Shown here: one piece after another, positions 45,817-53,878 of the stretch | Position numbering within the stretch: the stretch's first letter is position 1 | Layout of the letters: the number at the start of each line of letters is the position of its first letter | Assembly: GCF_009363435.1 (NCBI RefSeq) | Contig: NZ_CP045354.1 | Coordinates: 2,508,501 to 2,572,500 of the forward strand | From: Labrenzia sp. THAF82 | Lineage (GTDB): Bacteria > Pseudomonadota > Alphaproteobacteria > Rhizobiales > Stappiaceae | Length of the DNA: 64,000 nucleotides | Reading direction: 5' to 3' | The notes under the pieces: generated by a model | Seen by the model: the letters and a program-made list of their open reading frames with translations, nothing else | Told to the model about the DNA's origin: nothing | Database searches by the model: none | Program-made: the position numbers and the translations under genes

Positions 45817-46192
45817 GACCGATCAGCGTCCCTTCATACTCAATGAGCTTGCGTGCTTCTTTCAGTGCTTTATAGAAGGCGCCGGTTAGGATGGCGTTAC
45901 TAATTCTTGTAACGTATGGAATCGTACTCGGTGCGGCCTTCACGATATCGTTGACGAGGGTGAAGTAGTTCTCCTGAATCCTCTCCAAGTCGGTAGACAA
46001 ATACATCAGCTGCACGGCCAAATAGACCCGTTTGGCTGGCGTATCCGCAGTGGCCGGCGTGAGAATGTCCTTTTCTCGCAGAATAGGTGCCTGGCCTTCG
46101 ATAAAAAGGCGAGTCCGCTGGTTATCATTCGTAATGACACTGTCACCAATGATAATTCGCTCGCCCGGTTTTAGCTCGACCTTGAGCGCCAT
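45698..46192 (-). CDS. flbT: Flagellin mRNA repressor FlbT, C-terminally extended
   Basis: 164-residue FlbT, which in Caulobacter binds the 5' leader of flagellin mRNA and lowers its stability. The start MALKVELKPGERIIIGDSVITNDNQRTRLFIEGQAPILREKDI is the family N-terminus; GGAGG lies 7 nt before this ATG, so the ATG at 46222 is rejected. The conserved part ends near residue 125 (RKLIEYEGTLIGHV). A further 40 residues of Ser/Glu/Gly-rich sequence follow, running 119 bp into flaF in another frame. Caulobacter FlbT has about 141 residues. Either a long real overlap or a lost stop (or sequencing shift) explains this. Confidence 0.87.
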   Translation of the reverse strand: MALKVELKPGERIIIGDSVITNDNQRTRLFIEGQAPILREKDILTPATADTPAKRVYLAVQLMYLSTDLERIQENYFTLVNDIVKAAPSTIPYVTRISNAILTGAFYKALKEARKLIEYEGTLIGHVQTGSAGLSEDQPGGSVTEGTGSESADESRSPASIDQG

Positions 46193-46283
46193 TCTGTGAC
46201 CTCCACACATGAGTATCGCCATGAAACGTTAACGAATTGGTTAACGACCATCACTGATACCTTAATGAAATTTACCAACTGTG

Positions 46284-47777
46284 TTAACCAAACAGGCTCA
46301 ATACGCTCTGATCTGCCTGGTTCGCGAGGGACAGAGCAGTCGAGGAGAGCTGCTGGCGTGTCTGCAGAGCCAGCATGTTGGCACCTTCTTCGTTCATGTC
46401 GGCAATGGTGAGCTCACCTGCGCCAACCTCAAGCGTATTGATCAGGTTCTGGGTGAAATCGGTTCGTACTTCAACAGTCGATAATGATGTACCCATCGCA
46501 CGTGCAGCGTTCCTTAGTTCATCGAGAGCTGCGTTAATTGCCTGAAGCGTTCGGTCGATATCGGTGTCGGTTTTGAACTCCGAAGCAGCAGCCGACAGAC
46601 TAACAGTGCCGGTACTGGCTCCAAGCGTTCCCCTATTGAAATCCGAGTTGTTACTGGTGATGTCGAACGACACTTCACCGATCAAACTTATGCTGCCGCC
46701 AGAAAAAGACGCGTCCAATCCTTTGACATTGTCAATGAAACTGACAAGGTCACTAACGGTTGTTTCATCGTCAATTTCCAAAGAGGCTGGTTCAAACCCG
46801 TTGCCGTCCGTAATGGTAATGGTGTCGCCAGCCTGAAAACCACCTGAAGAAACGAGCGTTGAGGACGCGGTCAAAGCAGAAACTGATAGCGAGGTCGTAC
46901 CTGTTGTGGCATCGCCACCATTCGTTTGAGAACCGCCGCCTGCAGTGTTCTTCTGGATTGAAACCGTATTGTCGAGACCGGATGTAATGGAGATGGAATC
47001 CGTAGATTCATCGAATGTTGCATGGACACCGTTCAGTCCGTCCAGGGCATCAACGTAGTCTTGAACAGTTGTAATTGTGGTACCCACAGTCAGCGATGTG
47101 GTTCCGGAACTGTCCACGATTGTCACAACATCACCAGCTGACCAAGCGCCAAGGTCAGTCAAGTTTGAAGATGCTTGTAACCCGGAAAGCGAAATGGTTG
47201 CAGTGCCACCAAAGATATCAAATGCAGAAGTTCCTGTTCCACCGGGGTCAAGATCGTCCAGATTAAGCCCGTCATCGAGCGAAGCGTCTGTAAAGTCGAC
47301 TGGTTCGACTGTCAGGTTCGACGTGCTGTCTTCGTTGAAGATAACTTCAAGTTCGTTGCCAGCGCCTGCTAGAAGGTTTTTACCCTTGTAGCTGGAATCG
47401 CGGGCCATGTCCTCGATTTGCTCAAGGAGATCATTGTACTGACTTGTAAACTGCTTGCGCTCGTATTCGCTCGACGTTTGAAGCGCTTGGTTGGCGATCG
47501 CTTTGGCCGATTCAACCAGTTTTGTGATCGATGTGATGCCCTTATCCGCAGCGCGAATGGTTTGAACGGCCTGCCCCATGTTGTCCAGAAGATTGGAAAG
47601 ATCGCTGGCTCTGTCATTTAGTGACTGTGCCGTAAAGAACGAATTGGGGTTGTCGAGTGCCGTGTTGACTTTCAGCCCCGTGGCCAGCCGCGTTTGCGTT
47701 ACTGATTGAAGGTCGGCTGTTTGCTTGAGCGACAGGAGATTGTCCCGGACCGCGCTGGAAAGAACAATATCAGGCAT
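46284..47777 (-). CDS. Flagellin, long form (1 of 4)
   Basis: 497-residue flagellin, the filament subunit. The N-terminal D0/D1 (MPDIVLSSAVRDNLLSLKQTADLQSVTQTRLATGLKVNTALDNPNSFF) and C-terminal D1/D0 (NLINTLEVGAGELTIADMNEEGANMLALQTRQQLSSTALSLANQADQSVLSLFG) helices are clear. The central surface domain of about 290 residues is Ser/Thr/Gly/Asp-rich and has no cysteine. It is the last of the four tandem genes before flbT. With gene 2 it forms a long pair; its sequence is the most diverged (LANQADQSVLSLFG end, MGTSLSTVEVRTDF). Confidence 0.95.
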   Translation of the reverse strand: MPDIVLSSAVRDNLLSLKQTADLQSVTQTRLATGLKVNTALDNPNSFFTAQSLNDRASDLSNLLDNMGQAVQTIRAADKGITSITKLVESAKAIANQALQTSSEYERKQFTSQYNDLLEQIEDMARDSSYKGKNLLAGAGNELEVIFNEDSTSNLTVEPVDFTDASLDDGLNLDDLDPGGTGTSAFDIFGGTATISLSGLQASSNLTDLGAWSAGDVVTIVDSSGTTSLTVGTTITTVQDYVDALDGLNGVHATFDESTDSISITSGLDNTVSIQKNTAGGGSQTNGGDATTGTTSLSVSALTASSTLVSSGGFQAGDTITITDGNGFEPASLEIDDETTVSDLVSFIDNVKGLDASFSGGSISLIGEVSFDITSNNSDFNRGTLGASTGTVSLSAAASEFKTDTDIDRTLQAINAALDELRNAARAMGTSLSTVEVRTDFTQNLINTLEVGAGELTIADMNEEGANMLALQTRQQLSSTALSLANQADQSVLSLFG

Positions 47778-47987
47778 GAGACTTCACCGTTTTTCCTATT
47801 CAGTACACTCAAAGGGGCGTTCTTGATTTTTCAAGATGAGTTCGCACCCTGGTCGTAAATCTAAATGGAAAGTTAAGCGGTCATGCACTCATTAACCTGC
47901 TGTAAATAAAAGTTACCAAAAGCTTTCTTTTAACGTGTTGATTTTTCGTGTGATTTTTTTGAGTCGAAATTCAGTAATCGAGAACAA

Positions 47988-48025
47988 AAACAAAAACGGC
48001 GGACCGAGGGCCCGCCGTTTCTGAT
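47988..48025 (-). terminator. Terminator after flagellin gene 2
   Basis: AAACGGCGGACCGAGGGCCCGCCGTTT: stem AACGGCGG(G)/(C)CCGCCGTT around a short loop, A-rich on the left so that the minus-strand transcript ends in U residues. It separates flagellin genes 2 and 1. Confidence 0.8.
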
Positions 48026-48066
48026 TGTCAGCTTGTGAGTCGTGCGTCTGACTGATTCTCTTTTTA

Positions 48067-49563
48067 TTAGAAGAGAGATAGCACTGTCTGATCCGCCTGC
48101 GATGCGAAGGACAGTGATGTCGAAGCCAGCTGCTGCCTGGTCTGAAGCGCCAGCAGGTTTGCACCTTCTTCGTTGGTATCAGCCAAGGTCAAGAGACCTG
48201 CACCTTCCTGCAAAGTATTGATCATCGTCTTTGTGTAGTCTTGACGGATCTCAACAGTCGAAAGATTTGTACCGAATTCAGAAGCCTGGGATCTCAAATT
48301 TGAGAGCGCAGTGTTAAGGCGGTCTACGACGCGGTTGATGTCATTGTCAGTGGCAAAGCCACTGTCACTTAGTGCTGCGACGCTGACACCAGTGGTGTTC
48401 GCTGTAAAGGCGGAAGACGCGAAGTCGGTGCTGTCACTTGTCAACGACAAATCTGTGTCCGACTGGATCGATAGCAGGCCGGAGCCGGTGTCGAATGAAG
48501 CGTTGACACCATTGAAGTCATCAATGAAGTCTTCCAGATCCTGAACGGTGGTATCCGCTTCAATTTCGAGCGAGCCGAGTTCGAAGTCGTTGCCGTCAGT
48601 CAGTGTCAAGGTATCGCCAACAGCGAAGGAGCCGCTGTCTGCAAGAACGGCGGTATCAGCCGCAAACGCCGTTGCCGCAACCGTGGCAAATGATGCGCCT
48701 GCTGTACTCGTGCTGAAGGAAAGGTCTTCATCACTATAGACAGTCAGCTCACCATTGGTCTCGTCAAACTCAGCACGGACACCTGCGATACCGTTCAAGT
48801 TGTCGATCAGGTCTTGAACCGTCACGCCTGCGGTAGCTTGCAGAGTGCCACCTGTAACAGCGGCCGGCGTCGCGGCTCCGTCAAAGAGCGTCAGCGTTGC
48901 GCTTGCCGCGATCAGAGTGGAGTCGGACAAGGTTGAGCTTGAATTCAGGCTTGGTCCACCGGTTGAAGATTCAAGCGTAATGGTGGTTTTTCCGCCTTGA
49001 AGTGTGAAGGAGGTAGCGCCTCCCTGACCTTCTGCAAGATCTGTAAGGTTCAGGCCGTTCGAAAGCGTGGTGTCAGTATAGTCAACAGCTTCGATGGTCA
49101 ATTTTGACGTCGAGTCTTCGTTGAAAATCGTTGTCAGGTCGTTTCCGTCGCCAGCGAGCAGGTTTTTGCCCTTGTAGGAGCTGTCCTTCGCAACGTCTTC
49201 GATTTGCTCCAGGAGATCGTTGTACTGTTCTGCGAAAGTCTTCCGCTCATACTGACTTTGTGTCTGCAGTGCCTGGTTGGCTTTTGCTTTCGCAGTTTCG
49301 ACAAGGTCGGTGATAGTCTGGATACCTTTGTCGGCCGCCTTGATGGTCTGAAGCGATTGGCCCATGTCATCCAGAAGATTGCCCAAGTCACTGGCGCGGG
49401 AATTCAGGCCGGATGCAGTGAAGAAGGAATTCGGATTGTCCAGCGCGGAGTTCACTTTCAATCCAGTCGCCAGTTTGTTCTGGACGCCGGACATCATGTC
49501 TGCGGTGGATTGAAGCGTGAGAAGGTTCTGCCGCACGGCAGCTGACAGGGTGATGTCCTGCAT
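48067..49563 (-). CDS. Flagellin, long form (2 of 4)
   Basis: 498-residue flagellin starting MQDITLSAAVRQNLLTLQSTADMMSGVQNKLATGLKVNSALDNPNSFF and ending NEEGANLLALQTRQQLASTSLSFASQADQTVLSLF. The central domain is long and contains two similar blocks (STLSDSTLIAASATLTLFDG... and TAVLADSGSFAVGDTLTLTDGNDFELGSLEIEADTTVQDLEDFIDDFNGVNASFD). The second resembles the whole D2 region of the shorter genes 3 and 4, so the long form may have gained a second copy of a surface domain. Upstream is a full CtrA-type site. Confidence 0.95.
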   Translation of the reverse strand: MQDITLSAAVRQNLLTLQSTADMMSGVQNKLATGLKVNSALDNPNSFFTASGLNSRASDLGNLLDDMGQSLQTIKAADKGIQTITDLVETAKAKANQALQTQSQYERKTFAEQYNDLLEQIEDVAKDSSYKGKNLLAGDGNDLTTIFNEDSTSKLTIEAVDYTDTTLSNGLNLTDLAEGQGGATSFTLQGGKTTITLESSTGGPSLNSSSTLSDSTLIAASATLTLFDGAATPAAVTGGTLQATAGVTVQDLIDNLNGIAGVRAEFDETNGELTVYSDEDLSFSTSTAGASFATVAATAFAADTAVLADSGSFAVGDTLTLTDGNDFELGSLEIEADTTVQDLEDFIDDFNGVNASFDTGSGLLSIQSDTDLSLTSDSTDFASSAFTANTTGVSVAALSDSGFATDNDINRVVDRLNTALSNLRSQASEFGTNLSTVEIRQDYTKTMINTLQEGAGLLTLADTNEEGANLLALQTRQQLASTSLSFASQADQTVLSLF

Positions 49564-49634
49564 CTGATAATTCCCTTTCCTGGGTCACAATGTACTTCTG
49601 CTCTTCCTGAGCAGGTTGATTAGGATCATCTCCT

Positions 49635-49690
49635 GTTAACCCTAATCATTGGTTAATTGGATCGCATTATAGGGTTAACGAGGTGTTAAC
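49635..49690 (-). promoter_or_regulatory. CtrA-type site and inverted repeat before flagellin gene 2
   Basis: TTAA-N7-TTAAC, the full CtrA consensus, is at 49675-49690 (TTAACGAGGTGTTAAC) and reads the same way on the other strand because both halves are GTTAAC. A perfect 10-bp inverted repeat, GTTAACCCTA at 49635-49644 and TAGGGTTAAC at 49670-49679, overlaps it. It lies 70-130 bp before the flagellin start, a suitable place for a regulator site. Confidence 0.6.
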
Positions 49691-49761
49691 GCCTTGAAGT
49701 CGATAGCGATTTTGGAAAGGATGGGGGGAGAGGGCAGCTTTTGCGAACAAAGTGCCTAAAA

Positions 49762-49791
49762 GCAAAAAAGGCGAGCCGAAGCCCGCCTTTT
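49762..49791 (-). terminator. Terminator after flagellin gene 3
   Basis: AAAAAAGGCGAGC and GCCCGCCTTTT form a stem around CGAA, A-rich to the left so the minus-strand RNA ends in a U-run; it follows the stop of the short flagellin by about 23 nt. Confidence 0.82.
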
Positions 49792-49813
49792 CAGTGATAT
49801 TTTTGTGTCTGAC

Positions 49814-50968
49814 TTAGAACAGTCGCAGCACGTTCTGGTCTGCCTGAGCTGCCAGAGACAGCGAAGTAGAGGCAAGAGATTGCTGGGTCTGAAGGGCCAG
49901 CAGGTTTGCACCCTCTTCGTTTGTATCTGCCAGTGTCAGTTTACCGGCACCTTCTTCCAAGGTGTTGATCAAGGCATTCGTAAAGTCCTGCCGATTCTCA
50001 ACAATGGAGAGGTTGGTACCAAAAGTAGAGGCTTGAGCACGTAGCGTGTTCTGAGCACTCGTCAGGCTGTCCAAAGTGGATTCGATTTTTGAATCTGATG
50101 AGAAGCCGTTCGTCGTTGAGTGAGTGGACGAAATGGCCGTGAAACCACTTGCATCCGAATCAACGGTGACTTCATAGTCCGCAGTAATCGCAACCGAACC
50201 GGCCGAGAAAGTAGCGCTTACATCAGCACTGCTGTCGTCGAGGAAGTCAGTAAGATCTTGAACAGTAGTGGACGCAGTAATTTCCAGGGAACCGAGTTCC
50301 GTTCCGGTGCTGTCTGTCAGGGTCAGCGTGTCCCCGGCAGTAAAGTCATCGTCTGAAACGAGCGTGTCACCTGCAGTCAAAGCTGTGGTGGCCGTACCGT
50401 TGGTCAAGGCAATGGACGCGGTGCCACTGTCCCCGGATGCTAGGTCAGAGAGACTGAGCCCGGTCGAGCTGGAAGTGTCAGTAAAGTCGACAGCAGAAAT
50501 CGACAGTGAAGACGTACCATCTTCATTGAAGATAACCGACAGATCGTTACCTGTACCACCCAGCAGGTTCTTGCCCTTATAACCGGAATCTTTCGCCAGA
50601 TCCTCGATCTGGGTCAAGAGTTCGTTGTATTCAGAAGCAAATTGCTGGCGTTCTGACTGGCTGGATGTCTGCAGAGCCTGGTTGGCCTTCGCTTTCGCTG
50701 CATCCACAAGATCTGATATCGCACTGATACCTTTGTCGGCTGCCTTCAATGTCTGAACCGATTGGCCCATGTCGTCCAGCAGGGTCGACAAGTCGTTCGC
50801 ACGGTTTTCCAGACCTTTAGCCGTGAAGAATGAATTCGGATTATCAAGGGCCGAATTCACTTTCTTGCCCGTTGCAAGTTTTTCCTGCACGGAGCTCATC
50901 AGCTGAGAAGTGGATTGAAGTGCGTTAAGGTTCGAGCGCACAGCACTCGAAATAGTAATGTCTGGCAT
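49814..50968 (-). CDS. Flagellin, short form (3 of 4)
   Basis: 384-residue flagellin starting MPDITISSAVRSNLNALQSTSQLMSSVQEKLATGKKVNSALDNPNSFF and ending LLALQTQQSLASTSLSLAAQADQNVLRLF. The central domain is about 110 residues shorter than in genes 1 and 2. It is nearly identical to gene 4 in protein, above all in the central region (ASIALTNGTATTALTAGDTL... VAITADYEVTVDSDASGFTA). AAGGG lies before the ATG. The upstream region shares an ATTTGGTTAGYGC element with gene 4. Confidence 0.95.
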   Translation of the reverse strand: MPDITISSAVRSNLNALQSTSQLMSSVQEKLATGKKVNSALDNPNSFFTAKGLENRANDLSTLLDDMGQSVQTLKAADKGISAISDLVDAAKAKANQALQTSSQSERQQFASEYNELLTQIEDLAKDSGYKGKNLLGGTGNDLSVIFNEDGTSSLSISAVDFTDTSSSTGLSLSDLASGDSGTASIALTNGTATTALTAGDTLVSDDDFTAGDTLTLTDSTGTELGSLEITASTTVQDLTDFLDDSSADVSATFSAGSVAITADYEVTVDSDASGFTAISSTHSTTNGFSSDSKIESTLDSLTSAQNTLRAQASTFGTNLSIVENRQDFTNALINTLEEGAGKLTLADTNEEGANLLALQTQQSLASTSLSLAAQADQNVLRLF

Positions 50969-51059
50969 TTTGTTTCCCTTCTAGGAATACGAGATACTCA
51001 AACCCTTCCTGGGTTCGGGAAACATCAAGCCGCCTATCTAGGAAACAACCTGTAAAGAT

Positions 51060-51085
51060 ATTTGGTTAGCGCTATTTAACCTTAA
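51060..51085 (-). promoter_or_regulatory. Conserved element upstream of flagellin gene 3
   Basis: Plus-strand ATTTGGTTAGCGC...TTTAACCTTAA, about 92 bp before the start. Nearly the same string, ATTTGGTTAGTGC...TTTAACTTTAA, lies about 87 bp before gene 4 (52403-52428). Neither fits a sigma-54 promoter (no GG-N10-GC) nor a full CtrA site (spacing is one base short). It may be the flagellin promoter or a regulator site. Confidence 0.45.
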
Positions 51086-51104
51086 TACTTGGTAAGCAAA
51101 GAGA

Positions 51105-51129
51105 AGGCGGCGAACCTTTCGGTCGCCGC
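51105..51129 (-). terminator. Hairpin after flagellin gene 4
   Basis: GGCGGCGA/TCGCCGCC stem around ACCTTTCGG-type loop, about 35 nt after the gene 4 stop. The U-tract on the minus strand is weak (TTCTC), so termination may be partial. Confidence 0.6.
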
Positions 51130-51161
51130 CCATAATGTTCCTTCTGCTGAAGGCGAGGGGC

Positions 51162-52316
51162 TTAGAAGAGCCGCAGCACGTTCTGGTCTGCCTGTGCTGC
51201 CAGGGACAGCGAGGTAGAAGCCAGTGTCTGCTGAGTCTGCAGAGCCAGAAGGTTTGCACCTTCTTCGTTAGTGTCCGCCAGGGTCAACTTGCCAGCACCT
51301 TCTTCCAAAGTGTTGATCAAAGACTTGGTGAAGTCCTGTCGGTTCTCAACAATGGAAAGGTTTGTACCGAACGTTGAAGCCTGAGAACGAAGAGTGTTCT
51401 GTGCGCTTGTCAAACTGTCCAGAGTCGACTCGATCTTGGAGTCTGACGAGAACCCATTTGTCGTTGAGTGTGTTGTGGACACTGCAGTGAAGCCGCTGGC
51501 ATCTGAATCAACGGTGACTTCATAGTCAGCCGTGATGGCAACCGAACCCGCCGAGAAAGAAGCGCTGACATCAGTGCTGCTGTCATCGAGGAAGTCGGTC
51601 AGGTCCTGAACCGTGGTAGATGCTGTGATTTCCAGAGAGCCGAGCTCTGTGCCGGTGCTGTCCGTCAAGGTCAGCGTATCACCTGCTGTGAAATCATCAT
51701 CGGACACCAGTGTGTCACCGGCGGTCAGGGCTGTCGTAGCTGTACCATTGGTCAGAGCTATGGAAGCTGTACCGCTGTCGCCAGCTGCAAGGTCCGATAG
51801 ATTCAAGCCAGCTGAGCTGGTTGTATCTGTGTAGTCAACGGACGTGATCGACAGCGAAGAAGAACCATCTTCGTTGAAGGTCACCGAAAGGTCGTTGCCG
51901 GTTCCGCCAAGCAGGTTTTTGCCGCCGTAACCAGCATCACCCGCCAAATCTTCAATCTGCGTCAGAAGTTCATTGTATTCTGAAGCATATTGTTGGCGTT
52001 CTGACTGGCTGGACGTTTGCAGAGCCTGGTTCGCCTTTGCTTTCGCTGCGTCAACCAGGTCCGAAATCGCGCTGATACCTTTATCCGCTGCTTTCAGGTT
52101 CTGAACCGACTGGCCCATGTCATCGAGCAGGGTGGACAGGTCGTTTGCACGGTTTTCAAGGCCTTGGGCCGTGAAGAAAGAATTCGGATTGTCCAGAGCC
52201 GAATTCACTTTTTTGCCGGTTGAAAGCCGTTCCTGCACGGAGCTCATCAGCTGAGAAGTAGCCTGAAGAGAATTGAGGTTCGTGCGCACCGCGCTAGAAA
52301 TGGTGATATCACCCAT
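51162..52316 (-). CDS. Flagellin, short form (4 of 4)
   Basis: 384-residue flagellin starting MGDITISSAVRTNLNSLQATSQLMSSVQERLSTGKKVNSALDNPNSFF and ending LALQTQQTLASTSLSLAAQADQNVLRLF. The ATG at 52316 follows AAGGA; a GTG one codon earlier is less likely. It is almost identical to gene 3 as protein, but the DNA differs at many third codon positions. It is the first of the four tandem genes in transcript order and has an AT-rich upstream region of about 200 bp that may hold its promoter. Confidence 0.94.
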   Translation of the reverse strand: MGDITISSAVRTNLNSLQATSQLMSSVQERLSTGKKVNSALDNPNSFFTAQGLENRANDLSTLLDDMGQSVQNLKAADKGISAISDLVDAAKAKANQALQTSSQSERQQYASEYNELLTQIEDLAGDAGYGGKNLLGGTGNDLSVTFNEDGSSSLSITSVDYTDTTSSAGLNLSDLAAGDSGTASIALTNGTATTALTAGDTLVSDDDFTAGDTLTLTDSTGTELGSLEITASTTVQDLTDFLDDSSTDVSASFSAGSVAITADYEVTVDSDASGFTAVSTTHSTTNGFSSDSKIESTLDSLTSAQNTLRSQASTFGTNLSIVENRQDFTKSLINTLEEGAGKLTLADTNEEGANLLALQTQQTLASTSLSLAAQADQNVLRLF

Positions 52317-52402
52317 CACAGAGTTCCTTCTGTAGTATTGACGCCATTCTTCCTGAATGACTTGGGAACACTGTCAGTTAAACTTATATCGAATCCTAAG
52401 TA

Positions 52403-52428
52403 ATTTGGTTAGTGCGTTTTAACTTTAA
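52403..52428 (-). promoter_or_regulatory. Conserved element upstream of flagellin gene 4
   Basis: Copy of the ATTTGGTTAG element found before gene 3, 87 bp before the ATG. The flanking 52430-52500 is very AT-rich (runs of A and T, several TTAA), as in promoter UP elements. The rest of 52320-52725 has no convincing ORF. Confidence 0.45.
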
Positions 52429-52504
52429 GTATATGTAAAAAAATATAGTTAACTTGCTTGGTTAATTCTTATTTTTTACTTATAGTTAAGGTAGAGTAAA
52501 CAAG

Positions 52505-52525
52505 CTGATTCATAAGAAGAATCAG
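52505..52525. repeat. Perfect 7-bp inverted repeat
   Basis: CTGATTC and GAATCAG around a 7-nt loop, between the FlaG-like gene and flagellin gene 4. It may end the FlaG-like transcript (minus strand, followed by CTTGTTT) or act as an operator. Confidence 0.4.
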
Positions 52526-52725
52526 GGTGTTTTATTCTTAATTCAAAAAGTGGGGGGAGGGATTTGCCGGAAAGAGTGCTGTCAGATTCAGTGCCGAGAT
52601 AATCTTGAAACCGACTAACAAGCGTCGATGTACGCACCTGTCCGCGACTTTACTCCCGCGGAGAGCAGCTCTGCACAGTGCTGTTAGCGTGACTTGAGGG
52701 CGATAGAATGCGTGCGAACTTCTTG

Positions 52726-53118
52726 TTAGGCCGTGCGTTCTAGGATCTGAGATCTAGGGGAGGGCTGCTGCTGATCCATTGTTTCTGCGTATGCGCGCAG
52801 CCTGCGAAGGGTTTCGCTTGGAACCTGGCGCACGACTTCACCTGTGTCGATGTTTGTGGCGACATAGATGAAGCTGCCGCTTTCCGGATCGGCAACATTT
52901 CGTCTCTCGAGCCGTTGAGCCTTGTCTTCAAACAAAGAACGCTCATTCTCATAAGTCGCAGATCGTTGACTGCCGGAAGATTCGCTAGACGGCGTAACTG
53001 TCTCTTCAGCAGGCAACTCGGTTGCCGCAGCAGATTGGTTTCTTTCCGGAGCCCGTGTAGCCGGCGTGATCGCCGTGTAGGTCGGCGATGGCGGCCGGGC
53101 AATTCCCGTATCCAACAT
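52726..53118 (-). CDS. FlaG-like flagellar protein
   Basis: 130-residue protein. The C-terminal third (SGSFIYVATNIDTGEVVRQVPSETLRRLRAYAETM) matches the FlaG domain pattern (ETGEVIRQIPxExxL), linked to flagellin filament length in other bacteria. The first 75 residues are Pro/Ser/Thr/Glu-rich and disordered. GGAGG lies 5 nt before the ATG. It sits just upstream of the flagellin cluster and downstream of the flgI operon terminator, which supports a filament role. The FlaG call rests on the short motif and on the neighbourhood. Confidence 0.68.
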   Translation of the reverse strand: MLDTGIARPPSPTYTAITPATRAPERNQSAAATELPAEETVTPSSESSGSQRSATYENERSLFEDKAQRLERRNVADPESGSFIYVATNIDTGEVVRQVPSETLRRLRAYAETMDQQQPSPRSQILERTA

Positions 53119-53315
53119 CTTTCCCTCCGGGTTACGAAATACAAATACCCGTTACCTATGCAAGATAACGCATGGGAATGAATCCTCCGTTAACGGAATG
53201 ATTAGATTTGGATAGACCTTTGCGTTGCAGGTTGTAGGTGTTCCTGATTCGTTGCTGTGCTTGGTTGCAGAGGAAAGTGCGCCTCAGGGAAACCTTCTGT
53301 CCACACGCTTGAACA

Positions 53316-53343
53316 AAAAGGCTCTCCGTAAGAGAGCCTTGTA
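53316..53343 (-). terminator. Terminator of the flgI operon
   Basis: AAGGCTCTC/GAGAGCCTT perfect 9-bp stem around a short loop; on the minus strand it is followed by a T-run (TTTTTGTTC), giving a good intrinsic terminator after the FlgN-like gene. Confidence 0.9.
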
Positions 53344-53383
53344 TTTGTTTGCAATTTTTGTTTCGCAGGAACGTGCTACCGGC

Positions 53384-53878
53384 CTATAGCGCTTGATTGA
53401 CCGCGATGCCTCGCGCTGATTGTGGGCCCTCGGGAGCTGCGCCGGTTCGGCCATATGTGGTTGGAGCGGTGGCGTTTTTAGCTCCCGCTGCCTTGGCAAC
53501 AGTTGCGACCAGATTGGTGGCGACGTCCCGTGCCGTCGACAACACAGCCAAGTTTATTCTGAGAACCGGCTGAAACTCCCCATGCTGTCTTCTCAGGGAC
53601 TGAGTGGCTGCCGGGGCGAGGTTGCCAAGAGCTACGGCATGTTCCTTGGCGGTCATCATTCCGCGCGTATATTCGTGGATCAGCCGTGCCTTGTCCGCTT
53701 GCAGCTCACCGGCTTCTTTCAGTTTCCCGGCTCTGACAAGGTCGGTTTCCATCTCTATCACCGACAGAAGTGCTTCCATTGTGCCAGACAATGCAGAGCA
53801 AAAGCCTTCGGCTTCTTGAGGACTGCTCGGCCGATCAAGGGAAAACGGGAAAGAAGTGTTGTTCGGTTGAGCTGTCAT
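53384..53878 (-). CDS. FlgN-like flagellar export chaperone
   Basis: 164-residue protein with a helical core (AEGFCSALSGTMEALLSVIEMETDLVRAGKLKEAGELQADKARLIHEYTRGMM) typical of the FlgN fold: a first helix, then an L-x2-G-x5-A-x-E-L-x3-K-x-x-L pattern. FlgN escorts FlgK and FlgL to the export gate, and both are encoded nearby. The C-terminal 45 residues are Ala/Gly/Thr-rich and probably flexible. GGAGG lies 8 nt before the ATG. The start overlaps the stop of the rod-binding gene by four bases. Confidence 0.75.
   Translation of the reverse strand: MTAQPNNTSFPFSLDRPSSPQEAEGFCSALSGTMEALLSVIEMETDLVRAGKLKEAGELQADKARLIHEYTRGMMTAKEHAVALGNLAPAATQSLRRQHGEFQPVLRINLAVLSTARDVATNLVATVAKAAGAKNATAPTTYGRTGAAPEGPQSARGIAVNQAL

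Noticed and set aside
46229..46244. TTAA...TTAA pair upstream of flbT as a CtrA site
   Set aside because: The spacer is 8 nt instead of 7 on both strands, so it does not fit the consensus.
46284..52316. Sigma-54 promoters before the flagellin genes
   Set aside because: I scanned the four upstream regions for GC-N10-CC on the plus strand with the TGGCAC core and found none.
53279..53296. GC-N10-CC on the plus strand as a sigma-54 promoter of the FlaG-like gene
   Set aside because: Spacing fits, but the minus-strand sequence AGGTTTCC...GGC lacks the TGGCAC and TTGC cores.
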